A DNA stretch of 64,000 nucleotides. It comes from Clavibacter michiganensis subsp. tessellarius. Lineage in GTDB: Bacteria > Actinomycetota > Actinomycetes > Actinomycetales > Microbacteriaceae. The stretch spans positions 2,914,001-2,978,000 of the forward strand of contig NZ_CP040788.1 of NCBI RefSeq assembly GCF_021922985.1. The letters run 5' to 3'. Every line of letters starts with the position of its first letter. Position 1 is the first letter of the stretch. Shown in pieces: positions 15,169 through 26,305 of this stretch. Below the pieces are notes generated by a model, which saw nothing but the letters and a program-made list of their open reading frames with translations, was not told where the DNA came from and made no database searches. A program made the translations under genes and the position numbers.

Positions 15169-17709
15169 CTACCGACGCCCGTCGGGCGTCGCACCGACCC
15201 GCGCGGCCCCCGTCCCGGACGCGTCGAGCCGCCGGGCGAGGTAGGGCGCGGTGCGGCTCCCGGCCGTGTCGGCGACCTCGCGCGGGGTGCCCTGCGCGAC
15301 GATGCGGCCGCCCTGGTCGCCGCCGGACGGCCCGAGGTCGATCACGCGGTCGGCGTCCGCCACGACGTCCATCTCGTGCTCCACGACGACGACCGTGTTG
15401 CCCGCGTCGACGAGCCCCTGCAGCTGGCGGAGGAGCAGCACGACGTCCGCCGGGTGCAGCCCGGTCGTCGGCTCGTCGAGCAGGTAGAGGGTGTGGCCGC
15501 GTGGGGCGCGCTGCAGCTCGGTGGCCAGCTTGATCCGCTGGGCCTCGCCGCCCGACAGCTCCGTCGCGGGCTGGCCGAGCCGCAGGTAGCCGAGGCCCAC
15601 GTCGCGGAGCGTCGCGAGCGCGCGGGCGGCGAGCGGCACGTCGGCGAGGAAGCCGTGCGCCTCGTCCACCGTCATGGCGAGCACGTCCGCGATCGAGCGT
15701 CCGTGGTACTCGATCTCCAGGGTCGCCGGCTCGTACCGGGCGCCGTGGCACGTGGGGCACGGTCCGTACGAGCCGGGCAGGAAGAGGAGCTCGACGGTCA
15801 CGGACCCCTCCCCCTGGCAGGTCTCGCACCGCCCGCCCGCGACGTTGAAGGAGAACCGGCCGGCGCCGTATCCGCGCGCCCGCGCCTCGTCCGTCGCCGC
15901 GTAGGTGCGCCGCACCGCGTCGAACAGGCCCGTGTAGGTGGCGAGCGTCGAGCGCGGCGTGCGGCCGATGGGGCGCTGGTCGACCGCGACGAGCCGGTCC
16001 ACGGCCTCCGCGCCCTCGACCCGGGCGATGCGCGCGGGCCCCGAGGCGTCGTCGGCGGGCTCGCCGTCGCCCGCGTCCCCGGGCTCGACCACGACGCGGT
16101 CGGGTGCGAGCGACGCCCGCAGCAGGTCCGGCAGCACGCGGCTCACGAGCGTCGACTTCCCGGATCCCGAGACGCCCGTCACCGCCACCATCACGCCGAG
16201 CGGGATCTCGATGTCGAGGTCGACGAGGTTGTGCAGCGTCACGCCCGTGGCGCGGATGCTGCCGACGGGCGTCCGCGGCGTCCGCTCGACGCGCGCCGGC
16301 GCGAGGTCGGGGAAGAGGTGCGGCCGCGTCGCCGATCCCTCCACCTCGCGGAGGCCCTCGACGGGACCGCTGTAGACGACGGATCCGCCGGCCTGCCCCG
16401 CGCCCGGCCCCACGTCCACGATCCAGTCGGCCCGCCGCACGACGTCCATGTCGTGCTCCACCACGAACACCGAGTTGCCGGAGTCGCGCAGCTGCTCGAG
16501 CACCTCGAGGAGCGGCTCGGCGTCGGCGGGATGCAGCCCCGCGGACGGCTCGTCGAGCACGTAGACGACGCCGAACAGCCCGGACCGCAGCTGCGTCGCG
16601 AGCCGCAGCCGCTGCATCTCGCCGGGCGACAGCGTCGTGGTCACGCGCCCGAGGCTCAGGTAGCCGAGCCCGAGGTCCACGAGCACGGCGAGGCGCGCGA
16701 CGAGGTCGGTCGTGATCGTCACGGCCACGTCGCCCATGCCGTCCGTCGGCGCGATGGCCGCGGCGAGGTCCGCGAGCGTGAGCGCGTTGAGCTGCTGGAT
16801 GCTGCGGCCGGCGAAGGTCACGGCCAGCGCCTCGGGCGTCAGCCCGCTGCCGCCGCACCGCTCGCACGTGCCGGAGACCATGTGCGCGAGCGCGGCCTCG
16901 CGCAGGCGCGGGCTCGACGAGTCGGCGAGCGTGTGCAGCACGTAGGAGCGCGCGCTCCAGAAGCGCCCGTTGTAGGGCTTCGCCACGCGGTCCCGCTGCG
17001 GCGTGATCTGCACCACGGGCTGCTCCTCCGTGAAGAGGATCCAGTCCCGTCGCTCCTGCGGCAGCTCGCGCCACGGCACGTCCACGTCGTAGCCGAGGGC
17101 GATCGCGATGTCGCGCAGGTTCTTGCCCTGCCAGGCGCCGGGCCACGCGGCGATCGCGCCGTCGCGGATCGACAGCGACGGATCCGGCACGAGCGACGCC
17201 TCGGTCACGGTGTGCGCGACCCCGAGGCCGTGGCACACGGGACAGGCGCCCGCGGCGGTGTTGGGGGAGAAGGCGTCGGAGTCGAGCCGGCCCTGGCCGG
17301 CGGGGTAGGCGCCCGCGCGCGACATCAGCATCCGCAGGGAGTTGGAGAGCGTCGTCACGGTGCCGACGGTGGAGCGCGTGCTCGGCGCCCCGCGGCGCTG
17401 CTGGAGCGCGACCGCGGGCGGGAGGCCGGTGATGCTCTCGACGTGCGGCGTCTGCTCCTGCCGGATCAGCCGGCGCGCGTACGGCGCGACCGACTCGAAG
17501 AACCGGCGCTGCGCCTCCGCGTAGACGGTGCCGAACGCGAGCGACGACTTGCCGGATCCGGAGACGCCCGTGAAGGCGACGATGCGGTCGCGCGGGATGT
17601 CGACGTCCACGTCGCGGAGCGTGTTCTCCGATGCCCCGCGGACCCGGACGAATCCGTCCGAGCGGTCGTCGGCGGCGGATGCGGGCGGGCGGATCTCGGA
17701 GGAAGGCAC
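15169..17709 (-). CDS. UvrA-like ABC ATPase, short class II type
   Basis: This 846-aa protein has two ABC modules. Walker A motifs are GVSGSGKSS (about residues 48-56) and GVSGSGKST, both modules have Walker B-type [26 protein letters not shown], and zinc-ligand pairs appear as CPVC, CERC, CETC and CPTC. Canonical UvrA is about 950-1000 aa; the shorter length fits the UvrA2 class that lacks the UvrB-binding domain and is linked to DNA-damage or antibiotic tolerance. A true uvrA is expected elsewhere. GTG 17709 was chosen because TAGGGT ends 7 nt upstream (leaderless). It may be cotranscribed with nothing else. Confidence 0.9.
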   Translation of the reverse strand: MPSSEIRPPASAADDRSDGFVRVRGASENTLRDVDVDIPRDRIVAFTGVSGSGKSSLAFGTVYAEAQRRFFESVAPYARRLIRQEQTPHVESITGLPPAVALQQRRGAPSTRSTVGTVTTLSNSLRMLMSRAGAYPAGQGRLDSDAFSPNTAAGACPVCHGLGVAHTVTEASLVPDPSLSIRDGAIAAWPGAWQGKNLRDIAIALGYDVDVPWRELPQERRDWILFTEEQPVVQITPQRDRVAKPYNGRFWSARSYVLHTLADSSSPRLREAALAHMVSGTCERCGGSGLTPEALAVTFAGRSIQQLNALTLADLAAAIAPTDGMGDVAVTITTDLVARLAVLVDLGLGYLSLGRVTTTLSPGEMQRLRLATQLRSGLFGVVYVLDEPSAGLHPADAEPLLEVLEQLRDSGNSVFVVEHDMDVVRRADWIVDVGPGAGQAGGSVVYSGPVEGLREVEGSATRPHLFPDLAPARVERTPRTPVGSIRATGVTLHNLVDLDIEIPLGVMVAVTGVSGSGKSTLVSRVLPDLLRASLAPDRVVVEPGDAGDGEPADDASGPARIARVEGAEAVDRLVAVDQRPIGRTPRSTLATYTGLFDAVRRTYAATDEARARGYGAGRFSFNVAGGRCETCQGEGSVTVELLFLPGSYGPCPTCHGARYEPATLEIEYHGRSIADVLAMTVDEAHGFLADVPLAARALATLRDVGLGYLRLGQPATELSGGEAQRIKLATELQRAPRGHTLYLLDEPTTGLHPADVVLLLRQLQGLVDAGNTVVVVEHEMDVVADADRVIDLGPSGGDQGGRIVAQGTPREVADTAGSRTAPYLARRLDASGTGAARVGATPDGRR

Positions 17710-17716
17710 CTGCTCG

Positions 17717-17722
17717 ACCCTA
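17717..17722 (-). promoter_or_regulatory. -10 TAGGGT, leaderless start of the uvrA-like gene
   Basis: Minus-strand TAGGGT is followed by 7 nt and then GTG 17709, the expected distance for transcription to begin on the start codon. Confidence 0.55.
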
Positions 17723-17820
17723 GGCCCGCGCGTGCGCGACCGCGGGGTCGGTGCGCTCGCCGCACGGAGGTGGTAGCGGTCCCCGGGCGCGCGGCCTGCG
17801 CCGCGCACCCGGCCGACGGG

Positions 17821-18033
17821 TCAGGACAGGGCGGCGCGCGCCTCGGTCAGGGTGGGGAAGTCGCCGACGTCGCGGCCGAGGCGGTCGGTGACGTGGAAGC
17901 CCACGCCCCACCGCTCCTCGCTCATGCCGGCGAATTCGTCGCCGCGTCGGGCGACCCAGAGGCCCGCGGCGACGGGGGACCAGCTGATGCGGGGGACGTG
18001 CGTCTGGCCGGGTGCGGCCTGCGTGAGAGCCAT
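17821..18033 (-). CDS. Small protein of unknown function (70 aa)
   Basis: This 70-residue protein reads MALTQAAPGQTHVPRISWSP, a GLWVARRGDEFAGM strand pair, WGVGFHVTDRLGRDVGDF and a C-terminal helix TLTEARAAL. A very strong ribosome site AAGGAGGAG lies 3-5 nt before ATG 18033, which supports real translation. The shape (a short antiparallel sheet plus helix) is compatible with a small DNA- or protein-binding domain, but I recognise no family. Confidence 0.65.
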   Translation of the reverse strand: MALTQAAPGQTHVPRISWSPVAAGLWVARRGDEFAGMSEERWGVGFHVTDRLGRDVGDFPTLTEARAALS

Positions 18034-18233
18034 GGCTCCTCCTTCATCGCGGCTCGTCGTCGAGCTCGCGTCATGTCGTCCGCGGCGTGGATGCGCGCCG
18101 TCGGAGGGGTGGGAATTGACTGTATGCGCACTAACGGCTAGCGCGCATGGTTTTCGGCGGATCCGCAGGAACGCGGGCCCGAACGGGACTCCGCGGCCCG
18201 CGACGAGCGCGGCGAGCGAGGTCCCGAGACGCC
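18034..18233. other. Intergenic region with inverted repeat ATGCGC-N13-GCGCAT
   Basis: This gap holds the upstream region of the 70-aa gene and the end of the sigma factor unit. ATGCGC (18124-18129) and GCGCAT (18143-18148) are complementary arms. TACAGT on the minus strand within 18118-18128 could be the -10 of the small gene. A plus-strand TTGACT at 18116-18121 has no convincing -10 partner. Confidence 0.35.
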
Positions 18234-18269
18234 CGAGGGCCGTCCGCGCCGAAGCGCGGACGGCCCTCG
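18234..18269 (-). terminator. Terminator of the sigma factor gene
   Basis: A perfect 16-bp stem CGAGGGCCGTCCGCGC pairs with its complement across a CGAA tetraloop, 15 nt past the stop at 18284. No U-tract follows. Confidence 0.85.
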
Positions 18270-18283
18270 TGGTCGCGACGGGA

Positions 18284-19330
18284 TCAGCCGCGGATGTACG
18301 TCTCCAGCTCCGGGATGCGGAGCTTCGCGAGGCACTTCTTCTCGATCTGGCGCACGCGCTCGCGCGTCACGCCGAGCTGCTGGCTGACGTACGCGAGCGA
18401 GCGGGGCTCGAGGCCCGCGAGGCCGAAGCGCATCCGCACGACCTCGGCGTCGCGCTCGGCGAGCCCGTCGATGAGGCGCGTGACGTGCGCGGCCATGAGC
18501 TGCTGCGTCACCACGTCGATGGGCTGCGTGACGTCGGCGTCCTCGATGAGGTCGGCCATCTCGGTGTCGCCGTCGCCGCCGCTGCCGCCCACGAGGACCT
18601 GCAGCGACATGGGCTCCTGCGCGCGGTCGAGCAGGTAGCGCACCTTGGTGACGGGCGTGTCCGACTCGCGCGCGATCTCCTCCATGGAGGGGTCGCGGCC
18701 GAGCTCCACCGCGAGCTCACGCTGCACGGCGTTGATCCGGTTGATGTGCTCCACCGTGTGCACGGGGATCCGGATGGTGCGGCTCGTGTCGGCCATGCCC
18801 CGGGTGATGGACTGCTTGATCCACCACGACGCGTAGGTCGAGAACTTGAAGCCGGCCTGGTAGTCGAACTTCTCGACCGCCCGGACGAGGCCCATGTTGC
18901 CCTCCTGGATGAGGTCCAGGAACGGCAGGCCGCGGCCCGTGTAGCGCTTGGCGATGCTCACGACGAGGCGCAGGTTCGCGTTCACGAGGTGCTGCTTCGC
19001 GCGCATCCCGTCCTGGGCGAGCGTCTGGTACTCGCGGCGCTCGGACGCCGTCAGGTCGGTGCGGGTGTCCAGCACCTCCTGGGAGAGGACGCCCACCTCG
19101 ATGCGGCGGGCGACGCTCACCTCCAGCTCGGCGGTGAGCAGGGGGACGCGGCCGATCTGGCGCAGGTAGTCCTTGACGGCGTCGGTGCTGGCGCCGGGCG
19201 TGACGAGCGACGGCTCGGGGAGGTCGGAGTCCGCGTACGGATCCACGGGGCCGACGGCCTCGATCGGATCGAGGGCGGAGTCGGTGCTGGTGGTGTCGGT
19301 GGCCGTGGGCCTGGTCGGTGTCATCGTCAT
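18284..19330 (-). CDS. RNA polymerase sigma-70 family factor (group 2, SigB/Hrd-like)
   Basis: This 348-aa factor lacks region 1.1 and contains region 1.2 (DAVKDYLRQIGRVPLLTAELEVSVARRIE), region 2 (LVNANLRLVVSIAKRYTGRG, FLDLIQEGNMGLVRAVEKFDY, FSTYASWWIKQSITRGMAD), region 3 (IRIPVHTVEHINRI) and region 4 with the helix-turn-helix LAYVSQQLGVTRERVRQIEKK. It matches primary-like group 2 sigma factors that direct stationary-phase or stress transcription; a longer housekeeping RpoD should lie elsewhere. GGAAGGA is 8-9 nt before ATG 19330. It is followed by a strong terminator and so is probably monocistronic. Confidence 0.93.
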   Translation of the reverse strand: MTMTPTRPTATDTTSTDSALDPIEAVGPVDPYADSDLPEPSLVTPGASTDAVKDYLRQIGRVPLLTAELEVSVARRIEVGVLSQEVLDTRTDLTASERREYQTLAQDGMRAKQHLVNANLRLVVSIAKRYTGRGLPFLDLIQEGNMGLVRAVEKFDYQAGFKFSTYASWWIKQSITRGMADTSRTIRIPVHTVEHINRINAVQRELAVELGRDPSMEEIARESDTPVTKVRYLLDRAQEPMSLQVLVGGSGGDGDTEMADLIEDADVTQPIDVVTQQLMAAHVTRLIDGLAERDAEVVRMRFGLAGLEPRSLAYVSQQLGVTRERVRQIEKKCLAKLRIPELETYIRG

Positions 19331-19480
19331 GGTGCCCGTTCCTTCCGCGCCGTCCCGGACGGCATCGTCATGCGGGCCCGCGTCCGTTCGACGGGGGTCT
19401 CTGCGAGGTCCCGTGTGCCACGGGGCTCTCGCCGGGAGGCCGGATCACGACCTCGAGCACCTAACTTAGCGTGCGATTCC

Positions 19481-19493
19481 TTTGGGGCCCAAA
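19481..19493. promoter_or_regulatory. Palindrome TTTGGGGCCCAAA in the sigma factor promoter region
   Basis: Perfect arms TTTGGG and CCCAAA flank a single G. It overlaps the candidate -35 of the sigma gene, so it may be an operator. Confidence 0.45.
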
Positions 19494-19634
19494 CGTTCGT
19501 ATACGCATGTAATAACCGGTCGGAGCCGGTGCCGGAGCGCCGGCCCCCGCCGGTGCGCCCAATCGTATTGCGGACGAATGATTCGCGCATGGGGTTGCGC
19601 TCGCTGCTCGGCGGTTGTACATCCGCACGACACC

Positions 19635-19640
19635 TACACT
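19635..19640 (+). promoter_or_regulatory. -10 TACACT, leaderless start of the ccs operon
   Basis: TACACT is followed by 6 nt and GTG 19647. TTGTAC at 19615-19620 is a possible but closely spaced -35. Confidence 0.5.
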
Positions 19641-19646
19641 TGACGG

Positions 19647-20291
19647 GTGGTCGCCTCACGAATCCATCTCGTCCGTCACGGCGAGGTGCACAACCCCGAC
19701 GGAGTGCTCTACGGACGCATCCCGGGGTTCGGCCTCTCCGAGCTCGGCCACCGCATGGCCGACGCCGCCGCGCAGGCGCTGGAGGAGTCCGGGGCTCCCG
19801 TCAACCGGATCATCGCCTCGCCCCTGCAGCGTGCGCAAGAGTCCGCTGCTCCCTGGGCCGAGCGCTTCGCCCTCGAGGTCACGACCGACGAGCGCGTCAT
19901 CGAGCCCACCAACCGCTTCGAGGGCTCCCGCTTCCCCTCGCCCGCCCGCATCGCGAGCTCCCCGCGGCTCTGGCCGCTCGTCGTCGACCCGGTGAAGCCG
20001 AGCTGGGGCGAGTCCTACCGCTCCATCGCGGCCCGCATGGCCGAGGCCGTCAAGGCCGCGCACCGGTCGGTGCCGGACGGCGACGTCGTCATCGTCAGCC
20101 ACCAGCTGCCCATCTGGATGGTGCACCTCTCCCTCGCGGGCGAGCGCCTCTTCCACGACCCGCGCAAGCGCCGCTGCGCGCTGTCGAGCATCACCACCGT
20201 CGAGCGCGTGGGCGACCGGTTCGTCGAGACCGGCTACGTCGACGCGGCGGCCGGCCTGTCCGACCTCGCGGTCGACGAGGGGGCGGTCTGA
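19647..20291 (+). CDS. Histidine phosphatase family protein
   Basis: This 214-aa phosphoglycerate-mutase-like phosphatase has the phosphohistidine motif LVRHGEVHNPDG (His about residue 10) and the second catalytic histidine in VSHQLPIWMVH. The substrate is unknown. The gene is leaderless (TACACT 6 nt before GTG). Its stop overlaps the ATG of the TlpA-like gene by one base (TGATG), so it heads the cytochrome c maturation operon. Confidence 0.9.
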   Translation: MVASRIHLVRHGEVHNPDGVLYGRIPGFGLSELGHRMADAAAQALEESGAPVNRIIASPLQRAQESAAPWAERFALEVTTDERVIEPTNRFEGSRFPSPARIASSPRLWPLVVDPVKPSWGESYRSIAARMAEAVKAAHRSVPDGDVVIVSHQLPIWMVHLSLAGERLFHDPRKRRCALSSITTVERVGDRFVETGYVDAAAGLSDLAVDEGAV

Positions 20292-20893
20292 TGCCCGTCC
20301 GCCGCCGCACCCTCCTCGCCGCCGCGGGATCCGCGCTCGCCGCCGTCGCGCTGAGCGGCTGCACGCAGGATCCGCTCGCCGCCGAGTTCCGCGCGGGCGA
20401 CAACAAGCGCTACATCGCGGGCGACGGCACGTTCACGGAGGTCCCGCTGGCCGACCGCGCCGCCCCCGTCGACTTCTCCGGCACCCTCTCCGACGGCACC
20501 GAGATCACGTCCGCCGAGTACCGCGGATCCGTCACGGTGGTCAACTTCTGGTACGCCGAGTGCCCGCCCTGCCGCCTCGAGGCGAAGGACCTGCAGGCCG
20601 CGAGCGAGGAGCACGCGGCCGACGGCGTGAAGTTCCTCGGCGTGAACACGCGCGACCAGGCGCCCAACGTCGACTCGTTCGACTCCACGTACGGCATCAC
20701 CTACCCGTCCGTCCTCGACGTCGAGGACACGCGCATGCAGCTCGCGTTCGCCGGCACCATCGCGCCGAACGCCGTGCCCGCCACCATCGTGCTCGACCGC
20801 CAGGGCCGCGTCGCGTCCCGGGTGCTCGGGCAGATCGACCCCGGGGTGCTCCGCACGCTCGTCTCCGACACCGTCGCGGAGCCGGCGGGCTAG
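20291..20893 (+). CDS. resA: TlpA/ResA-like thioredoxin lipoprotein
   Basis: This 200-aa protein has a lipoprotein signal with lipobox ALSGC (Cys24) and a thioredoxin fold with active site CPPC (Cys91/Cys94) in VNFWYAECPPCRLEAKDL. ResA-type proteins reduce the apocytochrome c CXXCH cysteines on the outer face of the membrane, receiving electrons from CcdA, the next gene. It is anchored to the membrane by lipid. The start overlaps the phosphatase stop and its stop directly abuts ccdA. Confidence 0.92.
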   Translation: MPVRRRTLLAAAGSALAAVALSGCTQDPLAAEFRAGDNKRYIAGDGTFTEVPLADRAAPVDFSGTLSDGTEITSAEYRGSVTVVNFWYAECPPCRLEAKDLQAASEEHAADGVKFLGVNTRDQAPNVDSFDSTYGITYPSVLDVEDTRMQLAFAGTIAPNAVPATIVLDRQGRVASRVLGQIDPGVLRTLVSDTVAEPAG

Positions 20894-21617
20894 GTGGACC
20901 AGATCCAGGGCGCCCTCTCGGGCCAGCTCCTCGTCGCGGTGCCGCTGGCGCTGCTCGCGGGACTGGTCTCGTTCGCCTCCCCCTGCGTGCTGCCGCTCGT
21001 GCCGGGCTACCTCGGGTACATCGGCGGCATGGCCGAGGCCAAGGGCGGATCCGCCACGCGTCGCCGCCTGCTCCTCGGCACGGCGCTGTTCGTGCTCGGC
21101 TTCTCCGCCGTGTTCATCGTCACCACGCTCGTCTCGGCCACCGCCGGCTTCTGGCTCATGCGCTGGCAGGACCTCATCACGCGGATCCTCGGGGTCGTCC
21201 TCATCGTCATGGGGCTCGTCTTCACCGGGCGGCTCGGCTTCCTCCAGCGCCAGGTGAAGAGCTCGTGGCGGCCGGCCACCGGGCTCGCGGGCGCGCCGCT
21301 GCTCGGCGTCGTGTTCGGCGTCGGCTGGGCGCCCTGCATCGGCCCGACCCTCGCCGTCGTCATCTCGATGAGCCTCACCTCCGCCGACGCGGGCCGCGGC
21401 GTCCTGCTCGGCGTCGCCTACTGCATCGGGCTCGGCGTGCCGTTCCTCCTCGTGGCCCTCGGCCTCGGCTGGATGACGCGCACCGTCGGGTTCCTCCGTC
21501 GTCACATCCGCACCGTCAACCTCGTCGGGGGAGCGCTGCTCGTGCTCATCGGCGTGCTGATGGTCTCCGGCCTCTGGTCGGCGTGGATGCTCCAGCTCCA
21601 GGGGGTGATCGCCTCGT

Positions 21618-21634
<17 letters not shown>
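20894..21634 (+). CDS. ccdA: Cytochrome c biogenesis protein CcdA
   Basis: This 246-aa protein has six membrane segments, with the redox cysteines in FASPCVLPLVPGY and GWAPCIGPT. CcdA carries electrons from cytoplasmic thioredoxin across the membrane to ResA-type proteins. GTG 20894 follows the resA stop with no gap. The 3' end overlaps resB by 17 nt. Confidence 0.95.
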
Positions 21635-23272
<1,638 letters not shown>

Positions 23273-23276
<4 letters not shown>

Positions 23277-24271
23277 ACACGGCCATGCTCGACGACGTCT
23301 CCCTCATCGCGCTCCTCGTCGCGATGGGCCTCTACGCGGCCGCATTCATCGCGTTCGCCCTCGACCTCGCCCGCCGCTCGGCGCTCGTGGCCGACGCGGC
23401 CACCGCGCGGCAGCCCTCCGCCGTCGGCGCCACCGCGGCCCGCCGGGGCGGCACCGCCACCCTCGAGCGCCAGCCCGCCTCCTCCGGTCCGGACGCGCCC
23501 GTCGCAGCCGGCCGGTCGATCAGCCTCAACGTGGCCATGGTGATGCTCGTCGTCGGCTTCGTGGTGCACGCCGTCGCCACCGTGCTCCGCGGCCTCGCGG
23601 CCTCCCGGGTGCCGTGGGCGAACATGTACGAGTTCGCCATGACGGGCACGCTGCTCATCCTCAGCGTCTACCTCATCGTGCTCACGCGCCGCGACCTGCG
23701 CTTCCTCGGCACGTTCGTCACCGGGCTCATCCTCATCCTGCTCGGCATCGCCGTGGTCCAGTACCGCGTCGAGGTGTCGCCGCTGCCGCCGTCGCTGCAG
23801 TCGTACTGGCTCGTGATCCACGTCTTCGTCGCCGCCCTCGGCACCGGGTTCTTCGCGCTCGCCTTCGCGCTCTCGGGCGTGCAGCTGCTGCAGTTCCGGC
23901 GCGAGTCGCTCGCCGCCGACGCGCAGGCCGTGAAGATGCGCTTCCTCGCGACGCTGCCCGACTCCGTCACGCTGGAGTCGATGGCGTACCGCCTCAACAT
24001 CGTGGGCTTCATCTTCTGGACCTTCACGCTCATGGCCGGCGCCATCTGGGCCGAGCGCGCATGGGGTCGCTACTGGGGGTGGGACACCAAGGAGGTCTGG
24101 ACCTTCATCATCTGGGTGCTCTACGCCGGGTACATCCACGCGCGGGCCACGCGCGGTTGGCGTGGGTCGCGGTCGGCGTGGCTGGCCATCATCGGGTTTT
24201 CCGCCGTCATGTTCAACTTCGGCGTCGTGAACGTGTTCTTCAAGGGCCTGCACACCTACAGCGGCCTGTAG
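23273..24271 (+). CDS. ccsA: Cytochrome c biogenesis protein CcsA (ResC), heme handling
   Basis: This 332-aa protein of the heme-handling family carries the tryptophan-rich WWD-type signature AWGRYWGWDTKEVWTFIIW (about residues 262-280) flanked by predicted heme-ligand histidines (LVIHVF, GYIHAR). It partners ResB in System II. The GTG start overlaps the resB stop (GTGA). It is the last gene of the operon and convergent with menC. Confidence 0.94.
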
Positions 24272-24311
24272 GCCCGCGGCCGCTCGAGCTCGGTCGACCG
24301 CCTCGGCGGGT

Positions 24312-25298
24312 TCAGCCGCGCGTCGCGAGCACGGCGTGCGTGCGGCGGATCCGGTCGAGCCACCAGTCGCGGCGGTCCGGGTCCGCGGCGTGCGCGTCGA
24401 GGAGCCGGGCGTCCGGCGTCACCCGGCGCACCGGGATCCGGCCGTCGACCGGCAGGAGCGGCTCCGCCACGACGTCCTCCACGAAGAGCGACACCGTGCC
24501 GAGCCCGCAGTCGTGCGGCAGGTCGGGGATCGCGGCCGCGAGGTGCGCGGCCATGGAGATGCCGACGCTCGTGTCGAGCGCGCTGGACACGACCACGGGC
24601 AGGCCCGCGTCGCGCGTGATGCCGAGCGCGCGGTGGATCCCACCGAGTGGCTGCGCCTTGATGACCAGCAGGTCCGCGGCGCCGGCGCGCGCCACCCGCA
24701 ACGGGTCCTCGGCCTTGCGGACGCTCTCGTCGGCGGCGACGGGCACGCCGAGGTGGCGGATCCGGTCGCGCAGCTCCGCGAGCTCCTCCACCGACGCGCA
24801 GGGCTGCTCCACGTACTCGAGGTCGTGCTCGGCGAGGGCGTGGATCGCGTGCTCGGCCTCGTCGACCTTCCAGGCCGCGTTCGCGTCGATGCGCACGCGG
24901 CCCTCGGGGCCCAGCAGGCGGCGCACCTCGGCGACGCGCGCCACGTCGTCCGCGAGCACGGTGCCATGCTCGGCCACCTTGACCTTCGCGGTGCGGCAGC
25001 CGGGGAACCGGGCCAGCACCTCGGCCACGCGCGACCCCTTCACGGCCGGGATCGTCGCGTTCACGAGCACGTGGTCGCGGAGGGGCGCGGGCGGCGCGGT
25101 CCAGCCGAAGTCGATCGCGGCCTCCAGCCAGGCGGCGGACTCGGCGTCGTCGTACTCGACGAACGGCGAGAACTCGGTCCAGCCGAGCGGACCCTCGATC
25201 AGCACGGCCTCGCGCACGTCGAGGCCGCGGAAGCGCGTGCGGAGGGGGAGGGCGACGACGCGGGCCGTGGCGAGGAGGTCGTCGATCGCGGGGAGCAT
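24312..25298 (-). CDS. menC: o-Succinylbenzoate synthase
   Basis: This 328-aa enolase-superfamily protein has the catalytic lysine in TAKVKVAEHG, metal ligands in RIDANAAW, EYVEQPCAS and VAADESVR, and the second lysine in LLVIKAQPLGG. MenC dehydrates SHCHC to o-succinylbenzoate in menaquinone synthesis. ATG 25298 is preceded by GAGGCT with a 6-nt spacer, a degenerate leaderless -10. It is divergent from menB. Confidence 0.93.
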   Translation of the reverse strand: MLPAIDDLLATARVVALPLRTRFRGLDVREAVLIEGPLGWTEFSPFVEYDDAESAAWLEAAIDFGWTAPPAPLRDHVLVNATIPAVKGSRVAEVLARFPGCRTAKVKVAEHGTVLADDVARVAEVRRLLGPEGRVRIDANAAWKVDEAEHAIHALAEHDLEYVEQPCASVEELAELRDRIRHLGVPVAADESVRKAEDPLRVARAGAADLLVIKAQPLGGIHRALGITRDAGLPVVVSSALDTSVGISMAAHLAAAIPDLPHDCGLGTVSLFVEDVVAEPLLPVDGRIPVRRVTPDARLLDAHAADPDRRDWWLDRIRRTHAVLATRG

Positions 25299-25361
25299 GG
25301 GTCCAGCCTCGCACCCGCGGACCGCGACGGCCCGCCCGCGGTCGGCCCGGCACCCGGCGCC

Positions 25362-25367
25362 TAGGCT
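25362..25367 (+). promoter_or_regulatory. -10 TAGGCT, leaderless start of menB
   Basis: TAGGCT is followed by 7 nt and ATG 25375; no ribosome site is present. Confidence 0.55.
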
Positions 25368-25374
25368 GGGCGTC

Positions 25375-26286
25375 ATGGTGAAGCAGGTCTCCGACATCCT
25401 CGATCCCACCCGCTGGCGCGACGTGCCCCTCGCGGAGGGCTTCACCGACGTCACCTACCACCACGACCTCTCGGGGCGGATCGCGCGCATCGCGTTCGAC
25501 CGGCCGGAGGTGCGCAACGCCTTCCGCCCGCGCACGGTCGACGAGCTGTACCAGGCGCTCGACGACGCCCGGCAGGATCCGCGCATCGGCGTCGTGCTCC
25601 TCACCGGCAACGGCCCGAGCCCGAAGGACGGCGGCTGGGCGTTCTGCAGCGGCGGCGACCAGCGCATCCGCGGGCGCGACGGCTACAAGTACGCCGACGG
25701 CGAGACCGCCGAGGGCGTCGACCCGGCGCGTGCCGGGCGCCTCCACATCCTCGAGGTCCAGCGCCTCATCCGCTTCATGCCCAAGGTCGTGATCGCGGTC
25801 GTCCCCGGCTGGGCGGCCGGCGGCGGGCACTCGCTGCACGTCGTCTGCGACCTCACCATCGCGTCGGCGGAGCACGGCCGCTTCAAGCAGACCGACGCCG
25901 ACGTCGGGTCGTTCGACGGCGGGTACGGATCCGCCTACTTCGCCCGCCAGGTCGGCCAGAAGGCCGCGCGCGAGGTGTTCTTCCTGGCGGAGGAGCACAG
26001 CGCCCAGCGCATGTACGAGATGGGCGCCGTGAACCGCGTCGTGCCGCACGCCGAGCTCGAGGCGACGGCGCTGGACTGGGCGGAGACGATCCTCGGGAAG
26101 TCGCCCACCGCGATCCGCATGCTCAAGTACGCCTTCAACGCGGTGGACGACGGCATGGTCGGCCAGCAGGTGTTCGCGGGCGAGGCCACGCGCCTCGCCT
26201 ACGGCACCGACGAGGCCGTCGAGGGCCGCGACTCCTTCCTCGAGAAGCGCGCGCCCGACTGGTCGCCGTTCCCGTGGCAGTTCTGA
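25375..26286 (+). CDS. menB: 1,4-Dihydroxy-2-naphthoyl-CoA synthase
   Basis: This 303-aa crotonase has FDRPEVRNAFRPRTVDEL, the oxyanion-hole segment FCSGGDQRIRG, GWAAGGGHSLHVVCDLTIAS and DVGSFDGGYGSAYFARQVG with the MenB-specific Asp/Gly/Tyr residues. It closes the second ring of the naphthoquinone using o-succinylbenzoyl-CoA made by MenE, whose gene follows 19 nt later. Length matches the actinobacterial MenB family. Confidence 0.95.
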   Translation: MVKQVSDILDPTRWRDVPLAEGFTDVTYHHDLSGRIARIAFDRPEVRNAFRPRTVDELYQALDDARQDPRIGVVLLTGNGPSPKDGGWAFCSGGDQRIRGRDGYKYADGETAEGVDPARAGRLHILEVQRLIRFMPKVVIAVVPGWAAGGGHSLHVVCDLTIASAEHGRFKQTDADVGSFDGGYGSAYFARQVGQKAAREVFFLAEEHSAQRMYEMGAVNRVVPHAELEATALDWAETILGKSPTAIRMLKYAFNAVDDGMVGQQVFAGEATRLAYGTDEAVEGRDSFLEKRAPDWSPFPWQF

Positions 26287-26305
26287 TCCGCGCGGCAGCG
26301 CTCCC

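Larger units (their letters stand above)
19331..19646. other. Divergent regulatory region, relatively AT-rich
   Basis: This 316-nt gap separates the sigma factor gene from the cytochrome c maturation operon and is noticeably less GC-rich around 19465-19530. It holds the perfect 13-bp palindrome TTTGGGGCCCAAA (19481-19493). Minus-strand TAAGTT (19462-19467) is a plausible -10 for the sigma gene about 18 nt after TTGGGC. At the right end is TACACT for the plus-strand operon. No small ORF stands out. Confidence 0.5.

Noticed and set aside
18116..18144. Plus-strand promoter TTGACT-N17-TAGCGC
   Set aside because: The -10 lacks the key final T, and any transcript would run antisense into the sigma factor terminator with no gene to serve.
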